A stretch of 64,000 nucleotides of DNA from Pomphorhynchus laevis (GCA_012934845.2 WNNJ02003048.1:1-64000); one strand, 5' to 3'. Counted from the stretch's first letter, positions 34,785 to 48,560 are shown. The notes: generated by a model not told the origin, from the letters alone. A program made the numbers and translations.

Positions 34785-37540
34785 AATCGACAAAGTAATA
34801 GCCATTAAGTTACTTGTCGTTTCCTCGATGATCATTTGTTCAGCAACAAAAATATCAAGAGATATATTAAATTTTCAATTACATATTTAAGAATAAACTT
34901 TGATTTATTCAAAAATTAGTTTATAATTAACATCTTCGAGACGTTAAAGAAAATTTAAAATAGAATATGGGATTTTTATATTAATTTTTAAATGCCAATA
35001 CTAGTTAAATAAATACGCTTAATAGAATCACAAATATTAAATATTAATACACAATATTAATATATAATATAAAAATTGAAATATTGGACATTAACGTTTT
35101 GTTATATTAAATAAAAATACTATTCTTCGTTCCATAAAGATTTTATTTGTAAAGAGTATGTTTAAACATCGAGAGAAAGAATAAAATAAGATTTTTTAAC
35201 ATACTCAAGCGTTATGTCATACTTTAAAAGGCATAACACTTGATAATAAATATCGTAATAGTCGAAAATGCGTGAAAAAATTTCTTAGTTTATTTGTTCT
35301 CGCGATGCTAAAACGCCCTATACAGTATTAATGTATATAATGTATACGAACACCCTTGGATATAATGAGACTATTCTCATTTTATTCAGAGACACTCAGA
35401 AATAGAGCTTCCAAATACAAATATATGGTGTGTCGAGCCCTTTGTTGATAAGAGGATATATCCTCTTATAATATATTTAGTCTAAAGTATATTAAAACAA
35501 AAATATTATGAATTAAACTGTTTATTTTAATTATATTAAAATTTTTATAAATTTTAAAGAAGTCAGGTAATATATCTTCATAATTTGGTTAGAAATATTT
35601 AGAAATAAAAAATAATTTTATAACTTATAATTCAAAATAAAACAATATAATTTTAATAATTAGATAACTTTATAATGTATATTATAAAGTTATAATATAC
35701 GAAGCATATATAATATGTACAAACATATACGTTTATTATATATAATATACATATATAACATATTAACGGAACAGTTGTTAAATAATTAAATATTAACTAA
35801 TATTTAAATAATTTATATTATAGTTAAATAATTATAAAGTTAAATATTAACTTTATAATTTATATTATAATGATATTTAAATATAATAAAAAATTTAAAT
35901 TCGATTATTAAATTTAAACTAAAACATCAATTGATAGTTTGTTTAAAAAGAGTAACATTTCAAATTTTTGTAACGGAACAGTTGCTAAATAGTTAAATAT
36001 TAACTAATATTTAAATAATTTATATTATAGTTAAATAATTATAAAGTTAAATATTAACTTTATAATTTATATTATAATGATATTTAAATAAAATTAAGAA
36101 ATTTAAATTTATTAATTTAAATTCAAAATAAATTATTAAATTTAAACTAAAGCTTAAATTGATAGTATGCCTAAATACTAGAGTCGCATTTCAACTTTTT
36201 GTAATGGAACAGTTACTAAATAGTTAAATATTAACTAAAAATAATTACGTTTAAATTTAAATCATATAAATTACTATTTGAACATCTAAGTTATGATATA
36301 AAGATGGCATCAGACTTTAAATTATAGTCCTCATTTTACATTGTTTGATGTGGAATTATATCGCACAGCTATAAATCATCACAAAAAGATATTATATTTT
36401 ATATATTAAATAATATATAAAATGATATATATTTTCAACTACCCTCTTCCAATATTAACTGCTATACAATTATTAGATTTAATAATAATTTAATAATAAT
36501 TGGCAACAGGTAAAATTTGAAGAGACTGACAGCTTTCTCTCATTAATGCCAAATAATAATTCGCATATTAATAGATTCTTTATAATTCGACCAAAATTAT
36601 CTACCGAATATAATCTATCAAGCGGATTGGACATCTAACAATTACAAACCAATATTGAAAGTGTTTACAAAATTAGGAATTCGATAACTCAGTTATTAAA
36701 ATTCCGTTTTTTCTCGATTATTTTATAAAGAATAATAGCAGCATTGTCTATTAATTAGCAGTTTCGTAGCTAAATATCAGATTGCCAGTACCAACTGTGT
36801 TCATTTATATTTCCGATAAAGCATTAGCAATGGAATGATAATTGATAGTTTACATCTACACAATGTCAACACTTTTTATAGTGTTAAACACTATAAAAGC
36901 TCGAAAGCACTTTTTATCTGGAAGAATTCTTTAAGCAAATTAATTTGTAACAAATACTTGTAAACAAAAAAACAGTTATTGTTTTAACGACTGCATTAGG
37001 GATTGAATAAGCAGTTTTTTGTCTGCAAATAACTACAATAATTCTATTTTTTTAGTTAAGGTTCTAGTCCGAGATCGAAAGTATTAGTGCGTCAACATAC
37101 ATATTTGAAAAATATATTTTCTTTATATAATTAATGTAACGATAAATATATTGTCAAAAATATTAAAATATAAATATATTACAAATTCTTTGCGTTATTA
37201 TTTTTGATAATCTAATCAGTAAAAATTATTATCAAACAAACTTTGCAAACAAACAAATTTTGATAAAATTTCGATCAAATGATTCTTTTTGATATTAAAA
37301 ATTTTTTATAAACGAAAAGTTTTTAAAGTTAATTTGTGTCATTTGATATTTAACATTTATGTGGAATTTTATTATTCGAATTAAAAATATACATTTATAG
37401 TTTTGTAAATTAATAGGAATAGTGAAATTAATTGAAATTAGTTTTATTCCAAGATCATACTTTTTTTCCAAGAAATTAAAAATCGATTATTACATAATCA
37501 TTATGTAATAATAATCGATTATTACATATATCGACGACTC
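34785..37540. other. AT-rich spacer with long direct repeats
   Basis: No gene seen. A block starting GAACAGTTG.TAAATA.TTAAATATTAACT occurs at about 35768, 35970 and 36205, the first two matching for about 120 bp (spacing about 205-230 bp). A 48-bp palindrome around AATCGATTATTACATAATCATTATGTAA lies at 37481-37528. Confidence 0.6.
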
Positions 37541-37549
37541 ACTGTTTTT

Positions 37550-37606
37550 CATGCTGCCACTTCAAATGAATGTTATTAAAACATTCATTGCAAGTGGCAG
37601 ATCATG
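37550..37606. repeat. 19-bp hairpin, miRNA-like geometry
   Basis: TGCCACTT..AATGAATGT pairs with its complement around a 7-nt loop, with one 2-nt mismatch; outer CATG ends also pair. It lies in intergenic DNA. It could be a miRNA precursor or simply a palindromic repeat. Confidence 0.5.
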
Positions 37607-37864
37607 TTTGAAAAATGTGTTAGTGTAGGAAATGTTTTGCTTACAAAGTAGTTATTATGGGACAGCAGCTTTCAAAATATTGCCGTACTCCATTGAAATC
37701 CATGACCATTGTTATCATGCTTGTTTGATGATATTTGAATGATACAAATGCCCAATTCAGTTGAATAATAAAAAAGACGACGTTTTGGCATTAACACTTT
37801 TATTATTTTTATAATAAAAATAAGGAAAATAGAAAAAATACCACGTAACAAATATGATATCCTT

Positions 37865-38165
37865 CACAGATACGGGGTCGCCCCAATTGTGAGCGACATG
37901 GAAGAGACTAGATTTCGGTGGTACGGCAAAGTGTTGCGAGGTGAAAATTGATCCCTTGCAAAGACCGCCTTAAAGTACTAGATCAGAGCCGAACGTCCGA
38001 CAGGTCGACTCAAGCGACGATGGCTAGATGGCCTTTATACATATATGATAGCATCTGGACTTCACCCAGACTAGGCTCAAGATAGGGCGAAATGGAGGGC
38101 TAAATCCCACATAGCCGACCATGCCTCGAAACAGGACAAAGGCTGGAGAATATGAAGAAAAATAG
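37865..38165 (+). pseudogene. RTE-type LINE 3' fragment, second copy
   Basis: Reads GVAPIVSDMEETRFRWYGKVLRG, stop, then RPTGRLKRRWLDGL and AQDRAKWRA. The same RTE carboxy signature as at 8.4 kb, but from a different subfamily. Stops show it is dead. It is again GC-richer than its surroundings. Confidence 0.75.
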
Positions 38166-38609
38166 AAAAAGTAGAAGTTAAAGAGCTAGAATATAATCGA
38201 TTATACTGCAAAATATAATTTTTGATTTTATAAAAAATTAAATTTCTAATGAAATTTTATCCTTTTCTTACTATAAATTTATGAATAAGGAATTAATCGA
38301 TCGATTTATCTCAGGGATTATCAGCTAAGATATACAGATTTAATTAGTTAAATTCCGTTCACATATTTTTGTGATGAAAGATGTTGTGATATTGTTCACA
38401 TTTTGTACTAACTCATTTATTGCTATTACACTGTTTTTAAATAAGTTTAATAAAGCTACCAGTTAGGCATTACAATTTATTAAACTTAAATTCAACGATA
38501 CAATCACCTAAATGATTTGCGAATAACGATTTTTAAGCTTCATCTGGCATACAAGGACAATTTTCTAAGTAATTACAACTAAGCAAGCTCAATGAGATTT
38601 TCGATGCCT

Positions 38610-39640
38610 TAGATGATTGAGAAATTGATTGCATTCATTCGAAGGTTAATGCAATATCTGAACGGACCGGACAACGATAAATCGATAATTTTGTATAATT
38701 TATTTACTGTATCCTTATTTATAATAACCTGCTCAAAATTAAGCGGTAGCTATCGCTATTCTAAAGGAAATGTTCGATCGACCGCCGAATATTGTATATA
38801 CCATGTATCCTATGTCGTTTATACTCTAAAAAGATACGGAGGGTGTATCACAGTATTTCGAAGAGTTGAAGTCGCTTTCAGCTGAATGCAACTTTGAAGC
38901 TGTCACTGATGATCATCGAGATCGGGTTTGTTACATGTTTTTATCATCGGGATTATATCATACAAGATAAGGGAAAGATTACTTAAAAACGCTGCATTTG
39001 ATCTTTCAATGTCATGCACCTAGGCAAAAGTCATTGATCACGTGAAAAGTTGTACAGCAGAGATTGAACTGGGCACTGAAACACGGCAGTTTCTTGCAAT
39101 TACTAGACTAATAGAGGCTTCCTCGATCGATACAGATAATGCAAGTCTCATCAGTATGGATGATATCGTGTCAGATCATTCAGCAAATATAACTACTGCA
39201 TTGAGCATTTCGAAACCTTGGAAGTGATTTTCTGTGGTATCACGAATAGTCATAGTGTGTTAACAGATCAACTAGAACATGTCATTGTAAAAAATGTGGG
39301 AAGTGTGACACTTTACGAGGGTATGCCATTAAAAACTGTAATGAATTTTTTAAAATTCATTACAGTGAATTGTAAAATAAAAAAATTTTTAAAATTACAA
39401 AATTCATTACTGGTAGTTCCAGCATCTACTATACGTCCGTCCCATTCAACACTACCATTATTCCTTCTAGATATATCAGTTAATGACTTAGTTGACACAG
39501 ACATTACAAATAATTGTATTCACATAGACTTGATGTGTGACATATTTGTCTTTGCAAGATAAGTCCCCGGCCGAAATGCCATCTTGAAGCAAACAAAAGG
39601 TTTGATCAATCTCGATGTAAAGATCAAGATTATAACACAT
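38610..39640 (+). pseudogene. Decayed LTR-retrotransposon gag relic
   Basis: Reads FEELKSLSAECNFEAVTDDHRDR, the gag phrase (S....L..C.F.....RIRD) also seen in the intact element at 58.6 kb. About 330 bp later CHCKKCGKC...GYAIKNC is a damaged CCHC knuckle. Stops and frame changes occur throughout. No protease or RT follows before about 40 kb. Confidence 0.55.
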
Positions 39641-39644
39641 TTAC

Positions 39645-42600
39645 GAGTGGTTTATCAAATCTTGAACGATTTGTGAACTGACAGCATACGGAGTCAAGGT
39701 TCTTTCAACAACATGAATCAATTAAGCCAAGTTTCAAAGGTTCAAGTTCACCACTTTGTATTGAAACTATTTCAGTATTAAATATTGAATATCTCCGCCT
39801 CTTTGTTCTGACGCATCAAAGTGGAAGCCGATGACTACGAAGTCCCGCTGCTTTTCAGATGTTATCAAATTTATTGATTAATTTTTATAATTTTATAAAA
39901 ATGAATCAAATTTTATCTAACAGGAAATCAATAGACTGTTGTTAGAAAATATAATTCGATCCAATACCTCTCATTAGCGGGCTCAAAATTTTTGATAGCA
40001 GGAGCTATCGAAATATTGTGAATTTTTGGAATAAAACTAGTTTCACTCCTTTATTCGTCCCTATCAGTTAGCAAAATTATAAAAATTGATATTTTTATTT
40101 CATTAAATTAACAATAGCAAAATAGATCTGATTAATAATTGTGTAATTATTTAAAGCACGCAACTTGGATTAAGCGCAATTATTGAAATGAAAAAAAAAC
40201 GTGTAATTCCACAAAAGAGATGATGCCTCAGCATCTATCAATAAGGGATTTTTAGGGCAAAAGATATCAAAAGCGGTTGATTGTTTCGAGCTGAAAATAA
40301 CCAAAAGAAATAAATTAATAAAATAAATTACATATTTCTAAAGCAAATATGTAATTACGGGGGAATCATTTGTTTTTATCAAATAACTATTAAGATATTT
40401 GATGAGGACTGTGATGAATTCTATTACTTACAATTATACATGCGTTAATGTTAGGGTCATTACTTGAATACGTGTATAGTAAGGTCTGCGCGTTGCGTAT
40501 ATTTTAGAGATAATCACAAATAGCAGATAAAAAGAAGATAGAAACTATAAATGGTAGTCAATCTCACAGGGCATACTTCCACATTTGCCCGAGTTCAAAT
40601 CGTACTTGGCATTGGTAAATTGAGAGAATAAATATGAATGAGGCTTACAGTATCTTACTGCAGCTAAAAATCTCTCGCTTAGTGCAATCGCAAGCTAGTG
40701 CAACTGTATTATTAATGGAGAAGTTGATGGAATCATTTGAATAGAACGGTGCCGAATTCCGTTACCATTATCTGAAATAAAATTTGTTCGAATTATCTTT
40801 AATAAGTATCCATATGATATTTTTTATGCGAATCATTTCTTATAAGACTGTTAATAAATAATAAAATTATTTAAAAATTAAAAATATTGAAAAACATATT
40901 GATTAATATTTATTAATTAACAATTAATATTAGCAATAGAATGACGAACTTTAAAATTATGTAACGAATAAAGTGTAAGTACATAATTTTGTAATTAAAT
41001 ATAAGTGGATAAGTGGAATTCATAGTTTCGATATTGCTATCCCGATTTTATTGAAATAATCAGTTATGCCAAATATAATTGATCATTTGAGAAACTATGC
41101 AACAAAAAAATATGAAACGAAAAAATATCAATTTTATGAAATAATCATCGTGTTAAAATGACCACAAATGACTGCTAAGATACCCACAATAAAATTTATT
41201 TTCACATAGAAAATACAATGGGATTGAGAGTTAATTTTAAGCCGTCCACCCAAATGTAGTTGTTCACTTATTGAGCCGGCAGGGGAAAGATTCGTTTAAG
41301 CGATGAAATTCTTACCCTAAAACGATTTATCGAAAAATGTGCCTAACCCTAAGAAGTACCCGTCTATAATGATCTTGTAAACGTTTGTTTTTGGGTTAGA
41401 TTGATGCTTCAGCATTTACAATATCGATTGTTTAGTCTTAATTACAACAACCCACAGATTTTATTATAAATTGTTCTGTGGAAATATCTAGTTTTCTCCA
41501 ACGAAATTGGAGAAATGTAATTTTAATTAAATTTTAATTTGTGGGATACGAACGTTCATCTCCACAGAGGATTCGCTTGTACGAAGAGATTAGACAAAGA
41601 GCGAAGAATATATTATCTTGCTATTCGATATTTAATGAATAGTACATAGCCAAAGAGAAACAAGGATGAAATGTTTTATTTTAAAACATTTCGAACTTTT
41701 TGTACAAAAAGTTCAAATTGTTTTGAACATTTCATATTTTTATATTCTTTAATTTTTTCTTATTCTTTAAATTTTTTAATATTCTTTTATTTTTAAAATA
41801 TTAAAGCGTTTTGAAATGACGCCAGATTTGAGTTCGTTATTGTATATTTGTCAATAATAAATAAATGGAGAAACGGATATAACTGGGTATTGGAAACCAT
41901 CACAATTCATCAGCAATCAAATCCCTATATCGGTTTCTGCTTATTGAGCTTCATCAGTAGGGTTCAGATTTTAAGAGTGTTTAGGTACCCTCCCCAAAGT
42001 TTAGAAGGTGATTATTACATTATTACGACCTTCAAGTCCAATTTAATATACAATTTAATTACCAGAATTTAATTATCATATACAATTTAATTATCACATG
42101 GTATAAAGAATTTCTATTAAACATCCATATTTCATTTATACAACTGAATTCTGGTGTTGTACATCATTCTGATGAATACATATGGTACATCTTCGATTTC
42201 AAAGATTTAGCAGATGAGGAAGTAAAAAGCTTCAACCATTTTAAGCTAAAAAGCTTTAATTGTAAAAATAAAGACATAAAAGTTATTTATTGCTCGCACA
42301 TCAAAATCATGGCTAATTACAGATTATAATGTTACAAAAATCACACAATTGGGAATTTTTTTGCCATCTGAATATGCCAATTACACTTTACAGTACTCAT
42401 TGAAAGTGGACTCGTCAGTAAATGATAGCCAGGATGCTGAATGACTTGAATACAAATAATACATAAACTGAACTGTAGAGTAAAGACATTAATTAAGAAA
42501 AGGCATTAAAAAGCTTATGATCGTAGATTAAGCCAATTATGAAGAATGTATCATATTGAACTTAAGAAAGTGTTTATTCTAACAAAATACTTTCTGAACT

Positions 42601-43190
42601 ACTTGAATTACGCAACTCAGATCTTCAGCTATAGAATCATAAATGTTTAATTTTAACCTTAAATTAAGTTCAAATTAAGTTGAACTTGTTGCTTATATAA
42701 GAATATATCTCTATATATTTCGGTCATATCATCTGTACATGAATATTGATCGGATTACATCTCGTATCGATCGATTTGATTTTCACTTAAAATTAGTTAT
42801 GATGTGGCAATTATTTGCCAATCAATTATTTACAATTATTCTGTGGATATCCATAACTAACCCTTTAATTGAATTCTATTTATGGTCGATTTCGTAATTA
42901 ATTATGAGTGAAAAAATAAGCAATTCAAAACGAAATAAAATAATAATTTAAATGGTAATTTAATAAAATTATTTTATTATTACCTCGAGACTAAAATTGA
43001 TATTAAATTTAATTATAAATTTTATTATAACTAATAATTTCTATTAAACTGAATTCTGATGTTTTGTTTTTATTTTACAAAAAATCGAAATAATTGAATT
43101 TTAAAAAAATATATATTTAATTGAATACATTAAAAATTGTAAAATTGTATTGTATTGAGGAAATGTTGCAACTTACGAAAGCTTAATCGT
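39645..43190. other. Spacer with possible minimal hammerhead
   Basis: No gene recognised on either strand, though exon(s) for the end of VPS72 might be expected here; I found no YL1 carboxy motif. See the hammerhead candidate at 41923-41962. Frame 41848-42072 simply contains it. Confidence 0.4.
41923..41962 (-). ncRNA. Candidate minimal type I hammerhead ribozyme
   Basis: On the minus strand: CCCTA, CTGATGA, a GCT/AGC stem II with CAATA loop, GAAA, a tiny CCGA helix III loop, ATA as cleavage triplet, then TAGGG closing stem I (5 perfect bp). Stem II has an A-A mismatch at its first position and helix III would be a single pair. Such minimal forms are known from PLEs. It could be a degenerate or chance match. 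Confidence 0.4.
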
Positions 43191-43213
43191 AATAAATTGT
43201 AGATCTAACTTAC

Positions 43214-45580
43214 TATGACACTTCTTTAAGTATATTAAATTGCTTAATGGTACATAAATTAAATACCCATTGATAATAAATGAGCGGTGTACAATGCGAA
43301 AATCTTCTCCTCCTCGTTCATTTAATTTAATTGTCTTTTTACGTTTTTTATTTTCAAGCTCGACTTCATCGAACGATGCTAAAATAAAAGCCTATATAAT
43401 ATTTTAGCATTTATGCAAGATTTTTACCTAAAGAAGCAATATTAATTTGTTCTGTTATTTTGGCCTCTTGCATTTGCTCCTCCTGAGTGGGCTTTCGTGG
43501 AATAAAAAGCTTTAATTTGGATGCTCTCTTCTTGTTTTTTAACTTTGCGAATGGTTTATGCTTTAATACAGAAGGTCGAGAGCTTTTCCGTCGACACATA
43601 GGAGATGATTGATCATCTGTCTGCTCGCAGGATAATCGATTATCGTTGATAGTAAACTCACCGTCTATACTGAAGTAATAAAAAATGGATGAGCTGTGAT
43701 TTAAAAATAGCCATTTAAGAGACATAACGACTAAGTCAAACGATTAAACAATTTCTAGAATACTAATCATTTAAATAATAATTTATGATATTTTAAAAGG
43801 AAGTGCATATATGTTTTACAGATTTGAAAAACAATAATCCGCTGTTACACAAAACAACCATTTACTCTGAAAATACATGTTTACGTATTTAATTCTTTTT
43901 TATTAATACGTGAGTATTATCTGATTTGAGTTCTTGTTTGCTTCCACAATATTTACTTCAAATGGATCAAAAAAATCAAATACAAAATATTTATCCTAAA
44001 TTACAATAGAAATTGATTCTTCACAAATTTTTTGAAAAAAATTGTGAAGCTTAAATTTTAAAAATAAAAAATCGATATCTGTCAAGTTATAAAATTGTAA
44101 ATGTTTTAATATAAAAGTTTCATTAGAAATATAAATATTAAAAATTTGATCACATTTTTAGCCTATGTAAATACCAACAAATAGTCGTAATATTTTCCAA
44201 AAATATTATATATTATATATAAAATAATATTAAAAATTTGATCAAATTTTTTAGCCTTTGTGAATACAAATAAACAGTCGTAATATTTTACAAAAATATT
44301 ATATCTTATTATATAACATACAATATTATATATAATATTAAAAATTTGATCAAATTTTTTTAGCCTTTGTGAATACAAATAAATAGTCGTAATATTTTAC
44401 AAAAATATTATATCTTATTATATAACATACAATATTATATATAATATTAAAAATTTGATCAAATTTTTTTAGCCTTTGTGAATACAAATAAATAGTCGTA
44501 ATATTTTACAAAAATATTATATTTTATTATATAATATACAATATTATATATAATATTATAATATTATATATAAGATTATAAGATTATTATAATCTTATTA
44601 TAATCTTATTATTATAATCTAATAAGATTATAATAATCAATAAAATATAATATATAATATTATAATATATTATAATAATCAATAAAATTATTGTTAAAAT
44701 TTATTTTTTAAATTTATTAATAATAAATATTTGCGCAATATTTTAAACAATAAATATTTAGTAAAATTATTTATTAAAAATAAAAATATATATCAAAAAT
44801 TTAATTTATCTCCCTTGTCAATTTTATTACAATTTTATGAGTAATTAATGGAAATGTCCCGATTTATCATCCGGGTAAGAGACATATTGTTTATTTTTCA
44901 AACACTGTTTTCAAATAATGTAAAAAATATATATAATATAATTTTATTATTTAATTTTATTTTTATTTATTTTAATTATATTATATAAAATATAATGTAA
45001 TATAATATTAGATAATAGTGACTTTAATTATGAAAATTAAAAAATGGCATATTAATATTTAAAATGGAATTAAAAATATAATAAAATATATCAACGCAAG
45101 ATATATTAAATTGTATATTTGAAATAAGATTATATATAACTATACATAGCAATTGATATGTTAATGAAAATAACTTATTTTACTCACCCACTTTGAATAT
45201 CAATCAGTGGTAATGTATCGTCTCTCCGCTTATTATCTTGACTGCTCTTTAATGGCTTGTCAGAATTTGTCAGTGTCTTTCTGAACTTAACCTTTTTAGA
45301 CCGTTTATCTTCATTTTTATCGATAGGCTCGCCGTTTTCAGATGATTCATCTTCAGTAATATCGATATCTGAGGCGGAAATATCTGTTCCTGAAGAATCT
45401 GCTTTAAAATCTTCGTCACACTCATCCTTTGAAAATCACAAAATTACTAAATTTATATCAAAAATCAATTACTTCCGAAAATCCACCCATTGAAATCTTG
45501 TAGAATTCATCTTGCAGTTCACCACCGCTCAAAAGCTTAGCAAGACGATTGCCTGCATTTGAACGCCTTGGTCTATCCAT
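43214..45580 (-). CDS. VPS72: VPS72/YL1 nuclear protein, partial (5' exons)
   Basis: YL1 is a subunit of the SWR1/SRCAP and TIP60 chromatin remodellers and a histone H2A.Z chaperone. Minus-strand exons: 45580-45473, 45426-45188, 43669-43428 and 43378-about 43214, with AG/GT borders and consistent phases. Exon 1 gives NAGNRL..LL and DEFYKISMGGFSE, close to the conserved AGNRL...DEFY...GGF start that binds H2A.Z-H2B. Exon 2 is acidic. Exon 3 has TQEEQMQEAKITEQINIASL, the conserved TQEELL.EAKITE.NL motif. Exon 4 (SFDEVELENKKRK) follows the family. Intron 1 is only 46 bp; intron 2 is about 1.5 kb and holds a tandem repeat. The carboxy YL1-C domain was not found. The end of exon 4 is inferred from a GTAAGT. 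Confidence 0.85.
44137..44565. repeat. Four-copy tandem repeat, about 108 bp, in VPS72 intron 2
   Basis: ATTAAAAATTTGATCA.ATTTTT followed by AGCCT.TGT.AATAC and TAGTCGTAATATTTT.C recurs at about 44139, 44229, 44337 and 44446. Copies 2-4 are nearly identical; copy 1 is more diverged. It trails into AT palindromes to about 44660. Confidence 0.75.
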
Positions 45581-45599
45581 CTAAAATCCATTTTCTGTG

Positions 45600-46320
45600 A
45601 TTTAAAAGTTGAGAGTAAAGGGTCATATGTATTAATATGTGGTTATATGATTATATAAATATATAATAACATAATTATTTATGAATATGTCATATTTATA
45701 CTATATGTTAATAAATACACATCATAAAATTAGCGTGAATCAGAAAAATCCGAAGTGTTGAGACTGAATAGTGAATTAGAACAAATTAGACAAAATTGGC
45801 CTAATATCTAATAGCTTACCAGAAAGGTCATTAGATGCAGTTGTGGCTCTACAAATTGGCCAAGTGTGAACATGATTGGCGCATGTGGCATCGAAATAAA
45901 AGACAATTGATAGCAGACGCTAAGAAAAATTAAATCGAAAATCAGAATTATTTATTAGATTATAAACCAATAATTAATGATCCAAACGCTAATATAATTT
46001 CTGTGATCAAATTTCTTGACAAATTCCATTACAGAGTGGATCAGCATTCTTTCGGCTTAAATGTTCGACTGTCATAAACCTAACATGTCAAAAAATAATT
46101 ATTTTTATTAAATTGGTATAATTGTCGTATAATTTCGCTTTTCGATCATACAATGTTTCTTTCGACCATTTTAAGATTATCCAATGGATTTACAAAATTT
46201 TATTTATCGTATAATTTTTAAACGTTTGCATGCAACAATATTACTTTTATCATTATATGCGACCCACTTGTACCTATCGATTGTTCACTCATATGTTTTA
46301 ATTAATAATTATATTTAAAT
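45600..46320. other. Upstream of VPS72, no gene seen
   Basis: VPS72 promoter side on minus. Degenerate sequence on plus around 45780-46080 contains short coding-like phrases but no domain that I can name. Confidence 0.35.
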
Positions 46321-46324
46321 TTAT

Positions 46325-47222
46325 CCCGTATTCTACTTTAATCCTATCCATAAGCCTACAGCAGTACGCTACATTTCAGTATTTGTGGACATTATGAGGT
46401 ACTGATCCAATACCTACGTTTTACGTTTTAGTCCTTTTTAATTTTGGCTGACGATCACTCGACTCGTCTGTTTTATTTGCACTTAGATTTAATGAAATAC
46501 TTTCGTCTTACATTTTGCAAACTTAATTGAAATCATTTCTGATTTCGAATTAAATCAGCGTTGGTAAGGACAGGTTCTACCTTCAATTTAAAAAAACTAC
46601 ATATTTTTCGTAATGAATATTACTATTAAGTAGTCACCTATAGTTTGTTTCCTAATTTTAAGTTAATATACCTGCGCAGTCATTGGTACCATTGAAATCT
46701 TAATGACTATTTTTATCTCGTACGCATCTTTAATTCTATCTATAGACTAACATCAGTTGGTTTAATTTTGATGATTACTTTTATTCTCCACGCCATTTTA
46801 ATCCTATCGGTTTGCTTATAGATCGGATTAAAGTAGCGTACGTATTTCAATGGTACCAATGACTGCACAGGCCTATCAACTTAAAATTAGGAAACAAACT
46901 ATCAGCGACTAGTTGATAATAGTATTTAATTTCCAAAATAGGTAGTTTTTTAAATTGAAGGTAGAACCTGTCCTTACCAACGCTGATTTAATTCGAAATC
47001 AGAAATGATTTCAGTTAAATTTGTATCTTAAATAATTTGTAGTTCATCCGATCTAATTGCCAATAAAAGCAGACGAGTCGAGTGATCGTCAGCCAACATT
47101 AAAAGAACCGAAACGTGAAACGTAGGTATTGGATCAGTAGCTGATGAGAATCCACCAATACTGAAATGTAGCGTACTGCTGTTGCATTATAAATCGAATT
47201 AAATTAGCGTGCAGAATAAAAT
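46325..47222. repeat. Fold-back element with about 400-bp inverted arms
   Basis: The left arm (about 46325-46750) and right arm (about 46800-47222) are inverted copies. Shared blocks include GCAGTACGCTACATTTCAGTA, CCAATACCTACGTTT, GCTGACGATCACTCGACTCG, AACGCTGATTTAATTCGAAA.. and CATTGGTACCATTGAAAT in order. One arm has a roughly 20-bp insertion near the centre. Two short extra pieces (AACAATGACTGCACAGGTATATC and a diverged one) follow to 47340. No transposase. A fold-back or MITE-type element. Confidence 0.75.
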
Positions 47223-47344
47223 ATTCATCAAAATTTTAATGGTAACAATGACTGCACAGGTATATCAACGTAATATTTTAGCAACGTGGAATGCCATCAA
47301 AAATTCCAATAGTAACAATGACCCCACAATTATATTAACTTAAA

Positions 47345-48560
47345 ATAATAATTATAATATAATTGCTAATAATCGTAGCAGCGCTTTTGATTCCCCTAAT
47401 AATGTAGATACACAAGTATTACAATTTAATAATTGATGACTAAAGATATGTGTGCTGTTTTCTCTCGTGTTTTCATATGTACGATGAAGGTATCTCTGTT
47501 TACACATTATATCTTTAAATTACTAGGTTTATGTTTTTATAAATAGGTCAATGTGTAATCGACCATCATTTATTTCGATTCGTCGATTTTTAAGTAACAG
47601 CTATATCCGTTTAAAGGATCAACAAGAACCAACTAAACGCGGTATACATTGTAGACTTTGATCAAAACGTAAGTTGCGACAATATCAACGAATAAAAAAG
47701 GTATATTGACAGTTCTTAGCAATGTTCCATAGGCAATCAATTACGCTGTCATTAAATATTACTTTATTAATAGTGAATATATTGAAATAATAAATTGAAT
47801 AAGTGCATCAGCACTCTTTCGATTTAAAAGTCAAATTAAAGATAATTCAAACTATTAAAAATCTACAAAAACCAATAAGTACTGTGATTTGAACTATCAA
47901 AGTCGTCAAAGGCTAGACTATTTCAGTAAGTTAAAACAGTATTTTGATAATTTACTAGGTAACACGATCATCCTTAACTCAATTCACAAATTATTTTGTC
48001 GCAATATCGTGAAAGTCTTAGATTCTAACAGAAAGATAATACTTCGATTATTGTGCTAACAACACAGTGGCCAATGCGTCCATATAGGGTTTACTCGATT
48101 CAGCAAAAGCTGTCTTTTATCATAAACTTTTGTTACCACACTATTGATCAAAGGGATCTTCGATCGCTGAAATGCTAACTGGATTAATTATTGTAACATG
48201 CAGAAAGCGGGACATGTGATAAGTTCCGATGAATGAGCATCAAATTCATCTAATTAATTTCATTCTAATCTGATAGACGCCAGATGTAGTTAAGTTATAT
48301 ATATAAGTTAAGTGATTGTTGAACCTGTGTCTGGGATCCATTATTGCACTCTTTTGTATATGTAAACGATTATATACCTTAAGAAAGGTTTTATTTAACA
48401 ATATCTAAAACAGCAAAATAACAAATATATTAATCATAACAGAATAATCATAACAATCTTCCCTTCAGCAAATATAATCGTCCAGATATCGTAGCCTTCT
48501 TCTACTATGATATTCGCTCAATGAACTTTGCAGTGTACTTCCATCTTTTGGTAAAGGCAT
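47345..48560. other. Spacer, no gene seen
   Basis: AT-rich with no motif. The phrase GCATCAGCACTCTTTCG.TT.AA near 47810 resembles 46033 (GATCAGCATTCTTTCGGCTTAAA), hinting at another diverged repeat. Confidence 0.35.

Noticed and set aside
40560-40625. tRNA gene suggested by GAGTTCAAATC (B-box-like)
   Set aside because: No acceptor, D or anticodon stems form around it, and the A box is absent.
41340-41400. Telomere-like CCTAACCCTAA
   Set aside because: A single CCTAACCCTAAG followed by AT-rich DNA, with no array.
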